DNA of 64,000 bases. Source: Sphingopyxis solisilvae (GTDB taxonomy: Bacteria > Pseudomonadota > Alphaproteobacteria > Sphingomonadales > Sphingomonadaceae). The stretch lies in assembly GCF_015475875.1 (NCBI RefSeq), contig NZ_JADKYM010000007.1, forward strand, positions 91,701 to 155,700. Reading direction: 5' to 3'. Below the pieces are notes generated by a model. That model saw only the letters and a program-made list of their open reading frames with translations, made no database searches and was not told the origin of the DNA. Every line of letters begins with the position of its first letter. Position 1 is the first letter of the stretch. The translations under genes and the position numbers were made by a program. This document shows positions 10,939-23,441 of the stretch, in pieces.

Positions 10939-12171
10939 TTAAAGGTCGATCAGCAACCGCGTTGGATCCTCGATCGCTTCCTTGATCGTTTTGAGGAAGG
11001 TCACCGCTTCGCGGCCGTCGATCAGGCGGTGGTCGTAGCTGAGCGCCAGATACATCATCGGGCGGACGACGATTTCGCCGTTCACGACAACCGGACGTTC
11101 GTCGATGCGGTGCAGGCCCAGCACCGCCGACTGCGGCGGGTTGATGATCGGGGTCGACATCAGCGACCCGAAGACGCCGCCGTTCGAGATCGTGAAAGTA
11201 CCCCCCGTCATGTCGTCCATCGTCAGCGTGCCCTCCTTGGCGCGCTTGCCGAAATCGCCGATCGTCTTTTCAATGTCGGCAAAGCTGAGCGTTTCGGCAT
11301 TGCGGATCACCGGCACGACAAGTCCGCTGGGGCCGCTCACCGCGACCGAGATGTCCATATAGTTATGATAGACAATCTCGTCGCCGTCGATGCGCCCGTT
11401 GACTGCCGGAATATCCTTGAGCGCCAGACATGCCGCCTTGGCAAAGAAGCCCATGAAGCCCAGCCGCACCCCATGCTTCTTTTCGAACAGGTCTTTATAA
11501 CGCGCGCGCGCCTCGATCACCGCCGACATGTCGACGTCGTTGAAGGTCGTCAGCATCGCCGCGGTGTCCTGCGCCGATTTCAGTCGCTTTGCGATCGTCT
11601 GGCGCAGGCGGGTCATCTTGACGCGCTCTTCCTGGCGGCCCGGCGCGCCGGTTGCGGCGGGCGCTGCTGCGGGTGCGGGGGCCGACGCCGGCGCGGCTTC
11701 GGGCGCCGCATTGGCGGCTGCCAGCACATCTTCCTTGGTCAGGCGGCCGTCCTTGCCGCTGCCCTTGATCTTCGTCGGGTCCAATCCATGCTCGAGCACC
11801 AGACGGCGTACCGCGGGCGACATGGTCGCGACGGTATCGACGCCTTCACCGGCGGCGGGTGCGGTCGCGGCCGGAGCGGGTGCGGCGGTCTCGGCCTTCG
11901 CCGGGGCGGGCGCGGCAGCGGCAGCCTTGCCGTCCCCGGCCTCGATCGTGGCGATGACCGCGCCGACGTTCACGGTGTCGCCGACCGCAGCGACCTGCTG
12001 CCCCATGACGCCCGCGACGGGCGACGGCACCTCGACCGCGACCTTGTCGGTTTCCAGGCTGGCAATCGGCTCGTCGAGCGCGACCGCGTCGCCCGGCTGT
12101 TTCAGCCATTCGCCGATCGTCGCTTCGGTGACGCTTTCGCCCAGCGTGGGGACTTTGACTTCGGTGCTCAT
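10939..12171 (-). CDS. sucB: Dihydrolipoyllysine-residue succinyltransferase, E2 of 2-oxoglutarate dehydrogenase
   Basis: E2 forms the core of the 2-oxoglutarate dehydrogenase complex and transfers succinyl groups to CoA. In the 410-residue product, residues 1-77 form one lipoyl domain with the modified lysine in ETDKVAVE. Alanine/proline-rich linkers flank an E3/E1-binding domain ([27 protein letters not shown]). The catalytic acyltransferase domain ends with [12 protein letters not shown], the HxxxDG active site. It starts 32 bases after sucA and is part of the same leftward operon. Confidence 0.97.
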   Translation of the reverse strand: MSTEVKVPTLGESVTEATIGEWLKQPGDAVALDEPIASLETDKVAVEVPSPVAGVMGQQVAAVGDTVNVGAVIATIEAGDGKAAAAAPAPAKAETAAPAPAATAPAAGEGVDTVATMSPAVRRLVLEHGLDPTKIKGSGKDGRLTKEDVLAAANAAPEAAPASAPAPAAAPAATGAPGRQEERVKMTRLRQTIAKRLKSAQDTAAMLTTFNDVDMSAVIEARARYKDLFEKKHGVRLGFMGFFAKAACLALKDIPAVNGRIDGDEIVYHNYMDISVAVSGPSGLVVPVIRNAETLSFADIEKTIGDFGKRAKEGTLTMDDMTGGTFTISNGGVFGSLMSTPIINPPQSAVLGLHRIDERPVVVNGEIVVRPMMYLALSYDHRLIDGREAVTFLKTIKEAIEDPTRLLIDL

Positions 12172-12203
12172 AGGTGCAGTTCCTTGGGGGTCTTGTGCCT
12201 GGA

Positions 12204-15026
12204 TCAGGCTTTATTCTTGCTGCGGCGAATTTCGGCGCGGACGCTCAGGCCCAGAGCGTCGGCGACCAGCGCCGACTGCTCGGTTTGGTGGCGGCTCATC
12301 AGCCCCGTCGCGGGCGAAGCCGCGGCGGCTCGGCCGGCATAGCGTGGACGCATGTCCTTCTTGCCCGCCTCGTTCAGTGCGTCCTCGATTAGCTCGTTCA
12401 CAAAGAACCAGCTGCCGTTGTTGCGCGGTTCTTCCTGCGCCCAAACGACATCCTCCAGCTTCGGCATCCGCTTCAACCGCACCGCGAGCGGCTCGCCGGG
12501 GAAGGGATAGAGCTGTTCGATGCGAATCACCGTCGTGTCGGTCAGGCCCGCCGCATCGCGCGCCTCCATCAGGTCGTAACCGACCTTGCCCGAACATAGC
12601 ACGACGCGCTTGACGTCGGCGTCGGCGGGCGGGGTGCGGTCGGACATGATGCGGCGGAAATGCGCGTCGCCGATGAAATCGCTGCGCTGCGACACCGCCA
12701 GCTTGTGCCGGAGCAGCGATTTGGGCGTCATGATGATGAGCGGCTTGCGGAACGGACGCAGCATCTGGCGGCGCAGGACGTGGAAATAGTTCGACGGGGT
12801 CGAAATGTTGCACACTTGGATATTGTCGCCCGCGCAGAGCTGAAGGAAGCGTTCGAGCCGCGCCGAGCTATGTTCGGGCCCCTGCCCTTCATAGCCGTGC
12901 GGGAGCAGCAGCACGAGGCCGTTGGCGCGCAGCCATTTGGCTTCGCCCGACGCGATGAACTGGTCGATCATGATCTGCGCGCCATTGGCGAAATCGCCGA
13001 ACTGCGCTTCCCACAGCACCAGCGACTTCGGATCGGCCATTGCATAGCCATATTCGAACCCGAGCACGCCATATTCGGACAGCGGGCTGTCGAGCACCTC
13101 GAACCGGCCGTGCGGCACGGTCGTCAGCGGCACATATTTGCGCTCGTCCTTCTGGTCGACCCACACCGCATGGCGCTGGCTGAAAGTCCCGCGGCCCGAA
13201 TCCTGTCCCGACAGGCGGACCTGATAGCCTTCGCTGAGCAGCGTACCAAAGGCGAGGCTTTCTGCGGTTGCCCAGTCGAACACTTCCTTGTCCCCCTTGT
13301 CGGCGAACATTGCGGCGCGCGCGTCGATGACGCGGCGCAGCGTCTTGTGAACCTCCAGATCGTCCGGGATCGTGGTCAGCGTGCGGCCGATCGCATCGAA
13401 CAGCTTGTCCGACACGCCGGTAGCGATGTTGCGGCGCGCGCCTTCGGGGTCGGTCGGCGCGTAAAGTCCCGACCAGCGACCGGCAAACCAGTCGGCCTTG
13501 TTCGGCTTGTAGCTTTTCGCCGCCTCGAACTCGCCTTCCAGATAGGCGACGAAATCGGCGCGGCGGGCGTCGGCCCAACCAGCGTCGATCACGCCTTCGG
13601 CTGCCAGCTTGGCCGCGCACAGCTGCGATACCGGCGGGTGCTGGCGGATGCTGGCATACATCAGCGGCTGGGTGAACGAGGGTTCGTCGCCTTCGTTATG
13701 ACCGAAGCGGCGATAGCACCACATGTCGATCACGACGTCGCGCTTGAAGCGCTGCCGAAAATCGATTGCCAGCTTGCAGGCGAAGGTCACCGCCTCGGGA
13801 TCGTCGCCGTTGACGTGCAGGATCGGCGCCTGGACCCCCTTGGCAACATCCGACGGATAGGGTGACGATCTGGCAAATTGCGGACTCGTCGTAAAACCGA
13901 TCTGGTTATTGACGATGAAATGGATGCAGCCGCCGGTATTGTAGCCGCGAATGCCCGAAAAGCCGAGGCATTCCCACACGATCCCCTGCCCCGCGAACGC
14001 CGCATCGCCATGAATCAATACCGGCAACACCTGTTCGTGCTTCACCAGATCGTCGCGCACCACCTGTTGCGCGCGCACCTTGCCGAGCACGACCGGATCG
14101 ACCGCCTCGAGGTGCGAGGGGTTGGGAACCAGCGACATATGGACCGAAATCCCGTCGAATTCGCGGTCGGTCGAGGTGCCGAGGTGATATTTAACGTCGC
14201 CCGACCCGCCGATGTCGTCGGGATTGGCCGATCCACCGGCAAATTCGTGAAAGATGACCTTATAGGGTTTGGCCATCACGTTCGCGAGCATGTTGAGCCG
14301 CCCGCGGTGCGCCATGCCATAGACGATTTCCTTGACCCCGTACTGGCCGCCATATTTGATGATGGCTTCCATCGCGGGGATCATGCTTTCGCCGCCGTCG
14401 AGCCCGAAGCGCTTGGTTCCGACATATTTGCGGGCGAGGAATTTCTCCCATTCCTCGGCCTCGATCACCTTGTTCAGGATCGCGCGTTTGCCCTCGACCG
14501 AAAATTCGATGATCTTATCGGCGCCTTCCATCCGCTCCTGCAGGAACTGGCGCTCCTCGATGTCGGCGATGTGCATATATTCGAGGCCGACATTGCCGCA
14601 ATAATTGGCGCGCAGGATCGCGACGATCTCGCGGATCGTCGCCTTTTCCAGGCCCAGCGTGCCGCCAATGTACACCGGCCGGTCCTGGTCGGCGCCGACA
14701 AAGCCATGATATTCAGGGGTCAGATCGGCCGGCAGCTCGTGCTCGCTCAGCCCGAGCGGATCGAGATTGGCGGCCAGATGCCCGCGCACACGATAGGTGC
14801 GGATCAGCATCATCGCGCGGATCGAATCATTCGCGGCGCGCTCGACCTCGGCCGACGACAGCGGCGTTCCGCCCTTGGCAGCGGCGGCCTTGACCGCAAC
14901 CTGCATCTGCTGCGGATCGAGCGCGGCGGTCAAATCGTCGCTGTCGATCAGCGGCCAGTTCTTCGGCGCCCAGCTGGGGCCGGCCTGCGGCTGGTCGATG
15001 TCAAAGCTTTGTCGTTCGAGGTTCAT
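12204..15026 (-). CDS. sucA: 2-Oxoglutarate dehydrogenase E1 component
   Basis: E1 decarboxylates 2-oxoglutarate with thiamine diphosphate and succinylates the E2 lipoyl group. The product is about 940 residues, the usual length for an alphaproteobacterial SucA. Seen motifs include [15 protein letters not shown] near the start, [14 protein letters not shown], and the ThDP-binding GDAAFAGQG...NNQIGFTT segment. Further on are [16 protein letters not shown] and, in the C-terminal half, [23 protein letters not shown]. The start at 15026 (MNLERQ) follows GGAAAAG; an in-frame ATG at 15038 without a ribosome site is the alternative. Confidence 0.96.
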   Translation of the reverse strand: MNLERQSFDIDQPQAGPSWAPKNWPLIDSDDLTAALDPQQMQVAVKAAAAKGGTPLSSAEVERAANDSIRAMMLIRTYRVRGHLAANLDPLGLSEHELPADLTPEYHGFVGADQDRPVYIGGTLGLEKATIREIVAILRANYCGNVGLEYMHIADIEERQFLQERMEGADKIIEFSVEGKRAILNKVIEAEEWEKFLARKYVGTKRFGLDGGESMIPAMEAIIKYGGQYGVKEIVYGMAHRGRLNMLANVMAKPYKVIFHEFAGGSANPDDIGGSGDVKYHLGTSTDREFDGISVHMSLVPNPSHLEAVDPVVLGKVRAQQVVRDDLVKHEQVLPVLIHGDAAFAGQGIVWECLGFSGIRGYNTGGCIHFIVNNQIGFTTSPQFARSSPYPSDVAKGVQAPILHVNGDDPEAVTFACKLAIDFRQRFKRDVVIDMWCYRRFGHNEGDEPSFTQPLMYASIRQHPPVSQLCAAKLAAEGVIDAGWADARRADFVAYLEGEFEAAKSYKPNKADWFAGRWSGLYAPTDPEGARRNIATGVSDKLFDAIGRTLTTIPDDLEVHKTLRRVIDARAAMFADKGDKEVFDWATAESLAFGTLLSEGYQVRLSGQDSGRGTFSQRHAVWVDQKDERKYVPLTTVPHGRFEVLDSPLSEYGVLGFEYGYAMADPKSLVLWEAQFGDFANGAQIMIDQFIASGEAKWLRANGLVLLLPHGYEGQGPEHSSARLERFLQLCAGDNIQVCNISTPSNYFHVLRRQMLRPFRKPLIIMTPKSLLRHKLAVSQRSDFIGDAHFRRIMSDRTPPADADVKRVVLCSGKVGYDLMEARDAAGLTDTTVIRIEQLYPFPGEPLAVRLKRMPKLEDVVWAQEEPRNNGSWFFVNELIEDALNEAGKKDMRPRYAGRAAAASPATGLMSRHQTEQSALVADALGLSVRAEIRRSKNKA

Positions 15027-15078
15027 TGTCTTTTCCATTCTCGAAAGAGAAATGGCTCCGGGGAGGATATGGGAGCAA

Positions 15079-15110
15079 CGCCCGCTGACAACGACTGTTG
15101 CCAGCGGGCG
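15079..15110 (-). terminator. Hairpin between sucD and sucA
   Basis: CGCCCGCTG and CAGCGGGCG form a 9-bp stem, with CAAC/GTTG extending it inside. On the coding strand no T run follows, so it may be a partial terminator, attenuator or RNA stabiliser setting the ratio of sucD to sucA transcript. Confidence 0.45.
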
Positions 15111-15116
15111 CTTAAA

Positions 15117-16007
15117 TCACACGCGTTCTTTCAGCACTTCGACCAGCGTCGTGCCGAGTTCCGACGGGCTGGCCGACATCGTGATGCCCGCCGCTTCCAT
15201 CGCCGCAATCTTGCTTTCGGCGTCGCCCTTGCCGCCCGACACGATCGCGCCAGCATGGCCCATGCGGCGGCCCGGAGGCGCGGTGCGGCCCGCGATGAAG
15301 CCTGCCATCGGCTTTTTGCGGCCGCGCTTGGCTTCGTCGATCAGGAACTGCGCGGCCTGCTCTTCCGCATCGCCGCCGATTTCGCCGATCATGATGATCG
15401 ACTTGGTCGCTTCATCGGCTAGGAACAGTTCGAGCACGTCGATGAAGTTGGTGCCGTTGACCGGGTCGCCGCCGATGCCGACCGCGGTCGTCTGACCCAG
15501 ACCCGCATTGGTCGTCTGGAACACCGCTTCATAGGTCAGCGTGCCCGAGCGCGAGACGACACCGACGCTGCCCTTGGAAAAGATGCTGCCGGGCATGATG
15601 CCGATCTTGCATTCGCCGGGGGTCAGAACGCCGGGGCAGTTGGGGCCGATCAGCCGCGACTTCGAACCGCTGAGGGCGCGCTTCACCTTGACCATGTCGA
15701 GCACCGGAATGCCTTCGGTGATGCAGACGATCAGCGGGATTTCGGCATCGATCGCCTCGAGGATCGAGTCGGCGGCAAACGGCGGCGGCACATAGATGCA
15801 GCTGGCGGTCGCACCGGTCGCGGCCTTGGCTTCCGCGACAGTGTCGAACATCGGCAGGCCGATGTGCGTAGTGCCGCCCTTGCCCGGCGTGACGCCGCCG
15901 ACCATCTGGGTGCCGTAAGCGAGCGCCTGTTCGGTGTGGAAGGTGCCGGTGGCGCCGGTCATCCCTTGCGTGATGACCTTGGTATTCTTGTCGATAAGGA
16001 TAGACAT
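15117..16007 (-). CDS. sucD: Succinate-CoA ligase, alpha subunit
   Basis: The alpha subunit binds CoA and carries the phosphohistidine of succinyl-CoA synthetase, which makes ATP or GTP from succinyl-CoA. The 296-residue product has [20 protein letters not shown] (CoA-binding Rossmann domain), [30 protein letters not shown], and [20 protein letters not shown] with the phosphorylated His. The beta subunit (sucC), normally just upstream, is absent here. The ATG abuts the stop of the upstream lipoprotein gene (TAAATG). Confidence 0.97.
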   Translation of the reverse strand: MSILIDKNTKVITQGMTGATGTFHTEQALAYGTQMVGGVTPGKGGTTHIGLPMFDTVAEAKAATGATASCIYVPPPFAADSILEAIDAEIPLIVCITEGIPVLDMVKVKRALSGSKSRLIGPNCPGVLTPGECKIGIMPGSIFSKGSVGVVSRSGTLTYEAVFQTTNAGLGQTTAVGIGGDPVNGTNFIDVLELFLADEATKSIIMIGEIGGDAEEQAAQFLIDEAKRGRKKPMAGFIAGRTAPPGRRMGHAGAIVSGGKGDAESKIAAMEAAGITMSASPSELGTTLVEVLKERV

Positions 16008-17646
<1,639 letters not shown>

Positions 17647-18189
17647 ATGGCCGCAAGAACCCTCGGACTGGCGGCCGTCGCCGTCGCGCTTGCCGCTGCC
17701 GCACCCGCGCGGGCAAGCGAAAAGGGCTGGAACGACACCGGAACCGTCGCCAAAAATGCGCTGGTGGTCGCGGCCTTTGGCGTACCGGCGGTGCAGCGCG
17801 ACTGGAACGGCGTATTGCAGGCGGGTGGCAGCATCGGCGGGACGATTTTGCTGACCCAGGGGATGAAAGAAGTGTTTCCGTCGCGCCGGCCCGACGGCAG
17901 CGACAACAAGAGCTTTCCGTCGGGCCACACCTCCACCAGCTTTGCCGCGGCGGCGACACTCCACAATCGTTACGGGTGGGAGGCAGGCCTTCCCGCCTAT
18001 CTGGTCGCCTCGTTCGTCGGGTTGTCGCGGGTCGAGGCGCGCAAGCACCGCGTCGGCGACGTGCTGGTCGGCGCCGCCGTTGGCACCGCTGTTGGCCATC
18101 TGGTCACCCGCAAGGCGAACGCACAGGTGCAACTGGTCCCCTGGGCCGATACCAAAGGTGCCGGGGCACATCTTGCTCTGCGTTTCTGA
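17647..18189 (+). CDS. Periplasmic PAP2-family phosphatase
   Basis: The 180-residue product has a signal peptide (ALAAAAPARAS) and the three motifs of the PAP2 acid phosphatase superfamily in order: KEVFPSRRPDG (motif 1), FPSGHTSTSF (motif 2) and SRVEARKHRVGDVLVG (motif 3). The conserved Lys/Arg, His and Asp phosphate-binding residues are all present. It probably dephosphorylates a lipid phosphate or a small phospho-compound at the periplasmic face. The ATG at 17647 follows CGGAAGGACAAG; upstream in-frame starts precede the signal peptide without support. Confidence 0.88.
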   Translation: MAARTLGLAAVAVALAAAAPARASEKGWNDTGTVAKNALVVAAFGVPAVQRDWNGVLQAGGSIGGTILLTQGMKEVFPSRRPDGSDNKSFPSGHTSTSFAAAATLHNRYGWEAGLPAYLVASFVGLSRVEARKHRVGDVLVGAAVGTAVGHLVTRKANAQVQLVPWADTKGAGAHLALRF

Positions 18190-18269
18190 CCGGTCTTTTG
18201 ACCGGCGATTGCGTCGGACCACAGTCCCGGGTTAACCCTCCTTTATTCCGGCAACGCTAGGATTCCGGA

Positions 18270-19313
18270 GTGACGCGAGCGATCATCAGTTTTGACACCG
18301 AAATGTCCGCCGGCCTCTACCAACGGGGCGTGGACATGCGTGCCAATTTCGAAAGCTCGATCCTTGGCCGCTGCCGCGAAGGCGATTTCGGCATTCACTT
18401 CCAGATGGACATGCTCGAGCAGCACGGCCTGAAAGGGGTCTATTTCGTCGACCCGATGCCGGCCCTGGTCTATGGGCCCAAAATTATCGACGAGATCGTC
18501 CAGCCGATCGTCCGGCGCGGACACGAAGTCCAACTGCATATCCACACCGAATGGTTGAAATTCGCCCGCTTCAATCCGGTCGGGCGGCTGACCGGCCGCA
18601 ACATCGGCGATTTTCCGCTGGCGGCGCAGAAAAAGCTCATCGCGCTGGCGCGCGACATTCTGGTCGGTGCCGGGGCACCAAAGCCCACCGCGTTTCGTGC
18701 CGGCAATTTCGGCGCCAACGACGACACGCTGCGCGCGCTCGCGGCGCTGGGATTTGCTTTCGACAGCAGCTTCAACGGCGCCTATCTGGGTCGCGGCTGC
18801 GCGATTTCGCTCGACGCCGCCAATCTGGGTGTGCGGATCCATCACGGCGTTGCCGAGGTACCGGTCAGCGGGCTGCGCGACCGCGCCAGCCGCTTTCGCC
18901 CAGCCCAGCTGTGCGCGATGTCCGAAGAGGAAATGCGCGACGCGCTGGACCATGCCGCCGCCAGCGGCGCGGTCCAGTTTTCGGCCTTCAGCCACAGTTT
19001 CGAACTGCTCAGCCGCGACCGGCGCGTGCCGAACCGCCTGGCGATTTCGCGCATGGAGGCGCTGTGCCGCGCCGTCGCCGACGATCCGCGGGTGACCAGC
19101 GGCGGGATCGCCAGCCTGCCGGCGCCCCCGGCGCGGCCGGTGCGCATTCATGTTCCCGCGCCCCGACCGTTCCGCACCCTGCGCCGCGTGATCGAGCAGG
19201 GGTACGGTCATCTGGCCCACGAAGTGCGTTATGTCCGCGATGTGGTTGCGGTCACGGTCAATTCGTCGCGCTGGGGCAAGATCGCCAGCGGTATATTACT
19301 GGTCCTGGCTTGA
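18270..19313 (+). CDS. Polysaccharide deacetylase-like protein
   Basis: The 347-residue product starts with GTG (AIISFDTEMSAG). FDTE supplies the catalytic and metal-binding Asp of the carbohydrate-esterase-4 (NodB) fold. HEVQLHIHTEWLKF matches the histidine metal-ligand motif, followed by AFRAGNFGAND and FDSSFNGAYLG. The protein has no signal peptide, so a cytoplasmic or bacterial-lipid-linked glycan substrate is possible. In sphingomonads such genes occur beside exopolysaccharide loci, but here the neighbours are PAP2 and zapE. Its 3' end overlaps the end of zapE by 18 bases in a convergent arrangement. Confidence 0.78.
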   Translation: MTRAIISFDTEMSAGLYQRGVDMRANFESSILGRCREGDFGIHFQMDMLEQHGLKGVYFVDPMPALVYGPKIIDEIVQPIVRRGHEVQLHIHTEWLKFARFNPVGRLTGRNIGDFPLAAQKKLIALARDILVGAGAPKPTAFRAGNFGANDDTLRALAALGFAFDSSFNGAYLGRGCAISLDAANLGVRIHHGVAEVPVSGLRDRASRFRPAQLCAMSEEEMRDALDHAAASGAVQFSAFSHSFELLSRDRRVPNRLAISRMEALCRAVADDPRVTSGGIASLPAPPARPVRIHVPAPRPFRTLRRVIEQGYGHLAHEVRYVRDVVAVTVNSSRWGKIASGILLVLA

Positions 19314-20438
19314 CCCCGAGAACGCGCCGTCGCCGGGTCCGTGGCCCAGCGCAAGATAATCGTCCGACTGCATTTCGGACAGACGGCTCGCAGTGCGCTC
19401 GAACTCGAATGCCCCGTCACCCGCCACATACAGATCGTCGGGCATCGCCGCCGCGCTGGCCAGCAGCTTGGCCTTATATTCGTAGAGCGCATCGACGAGC
19501 GTCACAAAACGCGCGGCTTCATTGCGATTTTCCGGCCCCATGCGCGGGATGCCGACGATGATGACGGTGTGAAAATGGCGCGCGATCGCCAGATAGTCCG
19601 ACGCACCGCGCGCTTCGGCGCACAGCCGCTTGAACGAAAAGACCGCGACGCCTTTCAGCGCTTTCGGGACATGCAGCGTCCGCCCGCCGCCCAGGTCGAG
19701 ATCGAGCGAGGGTACGTGCGCGCGGTCCTCGGGCGGATAGTCGGTGAGGCGAAAGAACGCCGCCGACAACGCCGCGCTCGCTGCATCGTCGGCGGGAACG
19801 AACCAGCGCGCGCCGTCGCCCAGCCGGTCGCGGCGATAATCGGTCGGGCCGTTGAGTCCCATGACATCGAGTTTTGCCTCGACCAGCGCGATAAAGGGCA
19901 GGAAATGCTCGCGGTTGAGCCCGTCCTTGTACAGGTCGGACGGCGGCCGGTTCGACGTCGCGACCACGCACACCCCGCGGTCGATCAGCGCGGTGAACAG
20001 GCGCGAAAGGATCATCGCGTCGGCGCTGTTGTTCACCACCATCTCGTCGAACGCCAGGCAGCGCACGTCGGCGACCAGCGCGTCGGCGACCAGCGGGATC
20101 GGATCGCCCGCCTCGCTCTTGCGGACCTCGCGCATCCGCGCATGGACGTCGAGCATGAAGGCGTGGAAATGGACGCGGCGTTTGCGCGCGATCGATAGCT
20201 GGTCGTAAAACAGATCCATCAGCATCGACTTGCCGCGACCGACCGCGCCCCACAGATAAACCCCGCGCGGCGCATCGGGTTTGCGGCCGGTCAGCCGCCA
20301 CAACAGGCTGCCGCGCGGCGGCACAGCTTCCAGTTCGGTTTGCAGGGCGTTCAAGCGCTCGGCAGCGGCACGCTGTTCGGGGTCGGGGCGGAGTTCGCCG
20401 CCCGCGACGAGTGCGTCATAAGCCGCCAGCACCGACAT
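19296..20438 (-). CDS. zapE: Cell division protein ZapE (AFG1-like ATPase)
   Basis: ZapE is a P-loop ATPase that acts at the division site and binds FtsZ; its mitochondrial homologue AFG1 takes part in respiratory-chain quality control. The 380-residue product has Walker A GAVGRGKSMLMDLFY, HFHAFMLDVHARM, Walker B LAFDEMVV, and the sensor region VATSNRPPSDLYKDGLNREHFLPFI. Its ATG shares one base with the stop of the thioesterase gene (TGATG), so it is translationally coupled to the sdhB unit. Confidence 0.95.
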   Translation of the reverse strand: MSVLAAYDALVAGGELRPDPEQRAAAERLNALQTELEAVPPRGSLLWRLTGRKPDAPRGVYLWGAVGRGKSMLMDLFYDQLSIARKRRVHFHAFMLDVHARMREVRKSEAGDPIPLVADALVADVRCLAFDEMVVNNSADAMILSRLFTALIDRGVCVVATSNRPPSDLYKDGLNREHFLPFIALVEAKLDVMGLNGPTDYRRDRLGDGARWFVPADDAASAALSAAFFRLTDYPPEDRAHVPSLDLDLGGGRTLHVPKALKGVAVFSFKRLCAEARGASDYLAIARHFHTVIIVGIPRMGPENRNEAARFVTLVDALYEYKAKLLASAAAMPDDLYVAGDGAFEFERTASRLSEMQSDDYLALGHGPGDGAFSGSSQDQ

Positions 20439-20935
20439 CAGCCGCGATCCTTGCTCGCCTTGCGAATGGTGCCGGCGAAGGACAGGACAATATGGCTGTC
20501 ACGCTCACCCTGGACGACCAGCCCGCGCAGGAAGATCAGGCGTCCCGTTTCGCGCACCAGCTCGACGACCGCGTCCAGTGGTTCGCCGACGCGTCCCGCC
20601 CCGACGAACTGCGTCGATAGGTCGAGCGTCACCGAATGGCCGGCGTTCAGCGACCCGAACTGGTGCGACGCCGCGAACAACGCGATGTCGACGAGCGCGA
20701 GCGTCACCGCGCCATGGACATTGTCGCCCAGATTGCTGTGCTTGCGCTCGGGGATCATCCGCACCCGCGCACAGGGGCGACCATCGGGCGTCGGCGGTTC
20801 GACCCGCACCGTCAGCGGCTCGATAAAGCTGTTGAACCGCGTCGGGTCCTTCAGATCCCAGCTGAGCCAACCATCGCCCTGCGCCTCGGCACTGAAATGG
20901 TCGGCGCGGCGCGGCTCCTCGATCCCGTCGTTCAC
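20438..20935 (-). CDS. PaaI-family thioesterase (hotdog fold)
   Basis: The 165-residue product is a single hotdog domain. [24 protein letters not shown] is the PaaI active-site helix with the conserved Asn/Gly and Asp, followed by [25 protein letters not shown]. Such enzymes hydrolyse acyl-CoA thioesters; the acyl group is unknown. The GTG start at 20935 overlaps the sdhB stop in the sequence GTGA, and its own stop overlaps the zapE start, giving a three-gene coupled unit sdhB - thioesterase - zapE. The longer open frame upstream is the shadow of sdhB. Confidence 0.85.
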   Translation of the reverse strand: MNDGIEEPRRADHFSAEAQGDGWLSWDLKDPTRFNSFIEPLTVRVEPPTPDGRPCARVRMIPERKHSNLGDNVHGAVTLALVDIALFAASHQFGSLNAGHSVTLDLSTQFVGAGRVGEPLDAVVELVRETGRLIFLRGLVVQGERDSHIVLSFAGTIRKASKDRG

Positions 20936-21714
20936 ACCTGCCGCTCGGCCTCGAGCTTCTTGATCTCGGCGATCGCGCGCGCCGGGCTCAATCCCTTCGG
21001 GCAGGCGTTCGAGCAGTTCATGATCGTGTGACAACGATAGAGACGGAACGGATCTTCGAGCTCGTCGAGCCGTTCGCCGGTATATTCGTCGCGGCTGTCG
21101 GCGAGCCAGCGATAGGCCTGGAGCAGGATCGCGGGGCCCAGAAACTTGTCGCTGTTCCACCAATAACTGGGGCAGCTGGTCGAGCAGCAGGCGCACAGGA
21201 TGCACTCGTAGAGGCCGTCGAGCTTTTCGCGTTCGGCGGGCGATTGCAGCCGTTCCTTGCCGCTCGGCGTCGTCGTCTTGGTTTTGAGCCACGGTTCGAT
21301 CGACGCATATTGGGCGTAGAAATGGGTGAAGTCGGGGACCAGATCCTTGATCACGTCCATCGCGGGCAGCGGGGTGATCGTGATGTCACCCTTCAGATCT
21401 TCGATCGCGGTGGTGCAGGCGAGGCCGTTCTTGCCATTCATGTTCATCGAACAGCTGCCGCAAATCCCCTCGCGGCACGAACGGCGGAAGGTCAGCGACG
21501 CATCCTGCTCGCTTTTCATCTTGATGAGCGCATCGAGCACCATCGGACCGCATTTTTCCGTGTCGATCTCGAACGTGTCGAAGCGCGGGTTCTGACCACT
21601 GTCGGGATCGTAGCGATAGACTTTGAACCGTTTGACCGCCGCCGCGCCCTCGGCCTTGTGGACCTGGCCCGTCTTTTGCGGGCGGCTGTTCTTGGGCAGG
21701 CGGAATTCGGCCAT
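20932..21714 (-). CDS. sdhB: Succinate dehydrogenase iron-sulfur subunit
   Basis: SdhB carries the three Fe-S clusters that pass electrons from the flavoprotein to ubiquinone in complex II. The 260-residue product shows the 2Fe-2S ligands in [22 protein letters not shown]. The 4Fe-4S and 3Fe-4S ligands lie in [16 protein letters not shown] and [17 protein letters not shown]. The start at 21714 (MAEFRLPK) is the family start; the longer frame runs into the upstream spacer. sdhC, sdhD and sdhA are not adjacent, since the upstream neighbour is divergent. The thioesterase and zapE follow with overlapping codons. Confidence 0.96.
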   Translation of the reverse strand: MAEFRLPKNSRPQKTGQVHKAEGAAAVKRFKVYRYDPDSGQNPRFDTFEIDTEKCGPMVLDALIKMKSEQDASLTFRRSCREGICGSCSMNMNGKNGLACTTAIEDLKGDITITPLPAMDVIKDLVPDFTHFYAQYASIEPWLKTKTTTPSGKERLQSPAEREKLDGLYECILCACCSTSCPSYWWNSDKFLGPAILLQAYRWLADSRDEYTGERLDELEDPFRLYRCHTIMNCSNACPKGLSPARAIAEIKKLEAERQV

Positions 21715-21826
21715 GTCGCGGGCTCCCTGTGCAATTGCGGGCTGACTAGACCCGATTGGCGGCAACGACAAGGGGTGATGCGAAAGCCGCTGGCAGGGGC
21801 GCGGGCAAGGCGCTAGGGCCGCGGCG

Positions 21827-23356
21827 ATGACCGAAAGCGCCGCCCAACCTGCTGTCACCAGCCGTCACGTTGCACGCGGGCTTGGCACCACGGTCCTCGC
21901 ACGGCTGGGCGCGGTGGTCGAGATCGTTGCGCAGCCACTTTATGTGCTGATGTTCGGGCTCGCGGGATACGGCCTCTATGCCGTGCTGTGGGCTACGATC
22001 AACCTGCTCGAGAATATCTTCGACCTGGGCATGACCAGCGCGATGCAGCGCACGGTGCCGCAATCGGCGAGCGATGCCGAGGCCGCCGCGGCGCTGCGCA
22101 CCGCGATGTTCTGGGGCGTCGGACCGTGCCTGATCGTCGCAGCGATCATAGCCCTGTTCGCCGCCGACCTCGCGCCGTTGCTGAACGTCGCCGAACGCGA
22201 CCGGCCGCTCGTCATTCCCGCGATCCAGCTGTTCGTGTGGGCGCTGCCCTTGTGGGCGTTTGTCGAAATCGCGACGTCTGCAATGCGCGCGCGCATGGTG
22301 TTCGGCGCCGAAATCCGCCTGCGGATCGTGTGGGAGCAGATCATGCGACTGGTGTTCGCGGGGATGTTCTTTGCGGGCGGGCTGGGGCTGAAAGGCCTGT
22401 TCATCGCGCACCTCTGCTCGCTGGCGATTACCGCGATCCTGTGCGTTCGCCTGCTGCGCCGCTATTATGTATTCGGCGAACTGCTGCGCGGCGGCCGCGG
22501 CAGCGAAACGGCGCGCAACACCTTTTGGGCGGGACTGTCGATCCTGCCGTCGAACGTGATCGCGCGGCTGTTCGGCGACGCGCCGGCGCTGATCCTCAAC
22601 CTGCTGCTGCCCGGCGCGGCGGGCGCGGCGGCGGCGGGCCTGTTCACGATCGCGCGCAAATTGTCGAGCGTCGTCCAGCTGGTCCGCATCGCCTTCGTCT
22701 ATGTCATGGCGCCGCTGGCGGCGAGCGCCGAGCGCGAGGATCGCGCGCAAGTGGCCGACATCTATGCCTATGCCACGCGGTTGATCGCCGCGATCGCGCT
22801 GCCGCTCGCCGCGGTGCTGGCGGCGGGCAGCGCACCGCTGCTCAGCCTGTTCGGCGCCGAGGCCAGGGTTGCGCAGGCCGCGCTCGTCATCCTGCTGTTT
22901 GCGCGCGCTGTCGAAGCGGTGCTGGGCATCTCGCTGCCCGTGCTGCAAGTCGTCGCCGCTTTCCGTCACCAGCTGACCGCCAGCATCATCGGGGTGATCG
23001 TGGCCGTCGCGGCAGGCACCCTCATCGTCGGGCGGATGGACGCACTGACCGGTGTCACGCTGGCGATGTCGATCGGGCTGGTCGTCATGGGCGGCATTCC
23101 GATGGTGCAGCTGGCGTTGAACGAAAAACTCCACCCCTTTGACCGTCAGTTTCCGGCCGTGGCCATCAAGGGACTGGCGATCATGCTCGTCGCCGGCGGC
23201 GCCGCGCTGCTGGCGGGGCAATTGCCCGACGCGGTAGCGCTGCCGCTGATCGTGCTGCTCGCGGTCGGTGCGATCTGGTTGTCGCTGCGCTTTGCCCTGC
23301 CCCACGCCGACCGCACTTCGCTGGGCAAGATGGGGCGCAAGCTGCGGCTCGTCTGA
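21827..23356 (+). CDS. Polysaccharide/lipid-linked oligosaccharide flippase family protein
   Basis: The 509-residue protein has about 12-14 hydrophobic helices in the layout of the MATE/MOP flippase superfamily (Wzx or MviN-like). [27 protein letters not shown] is the first helix pair, and [19 protein letters not shown] the first cytoplasmic loop. It probably moves a lipid-linked glycan across the inner membrane. It diverges from sdhB. Rightward genes for a methyltransferase-like membrane protein and a kinase follow, suggesting a joint role in envelope lipid or glycan modification. Confidence 0.78.
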   Translation: MTESAAQPAVTSRHVARGLGTTVLARLGAVVEIVAQPLYVLMFGLAGYGLYAVLWATINLLENIFDLGMTSAMQRTVPQSASDAEAAAALRTAMFWGVGPCLIVAAIIALFAADLAPLLNVAERDRPLVIPAIQLFVWALPLWAFVEIATSAMRARMVFGAEIRLRIVWEQIMRLVFAGMFFAGGLGLKGLFIAHLCSLAITAILCVRLLRRYYVFGELLRGGRGSETARNTFWAGLSILPSNVIARLFGDAPALILNLLLPGAAGAAAAGLFTIARKLSSVVQLVRIAFVYVMAPLAASAEREDRAQVADIYAYATRLIAAIALPLAAVLAAGSAPLLSLFGAEARVAQAALVILLFARAVEAVLGISLPVLQVVAAFRHQLTASIIGVIVAVAAGTLIVGRMDALTGVTLAMSIGLVVMGGIPMVQLALNEKLHPFDRQFPAVAIKGLAIMLVAGGAALLAGQLPDAVALPLIVLLAVGAIWLSLRFALPHADRTSLGKMGRKLRLV

Positions 23357-23441
23357 AAGATTCGGTCTTATTTTGGCCGCAAAATTCGCTAGAGCGGTGC
23401 CACTTATCGTGATGCCGCACTGCGGCCAACAGGCGGAACCC

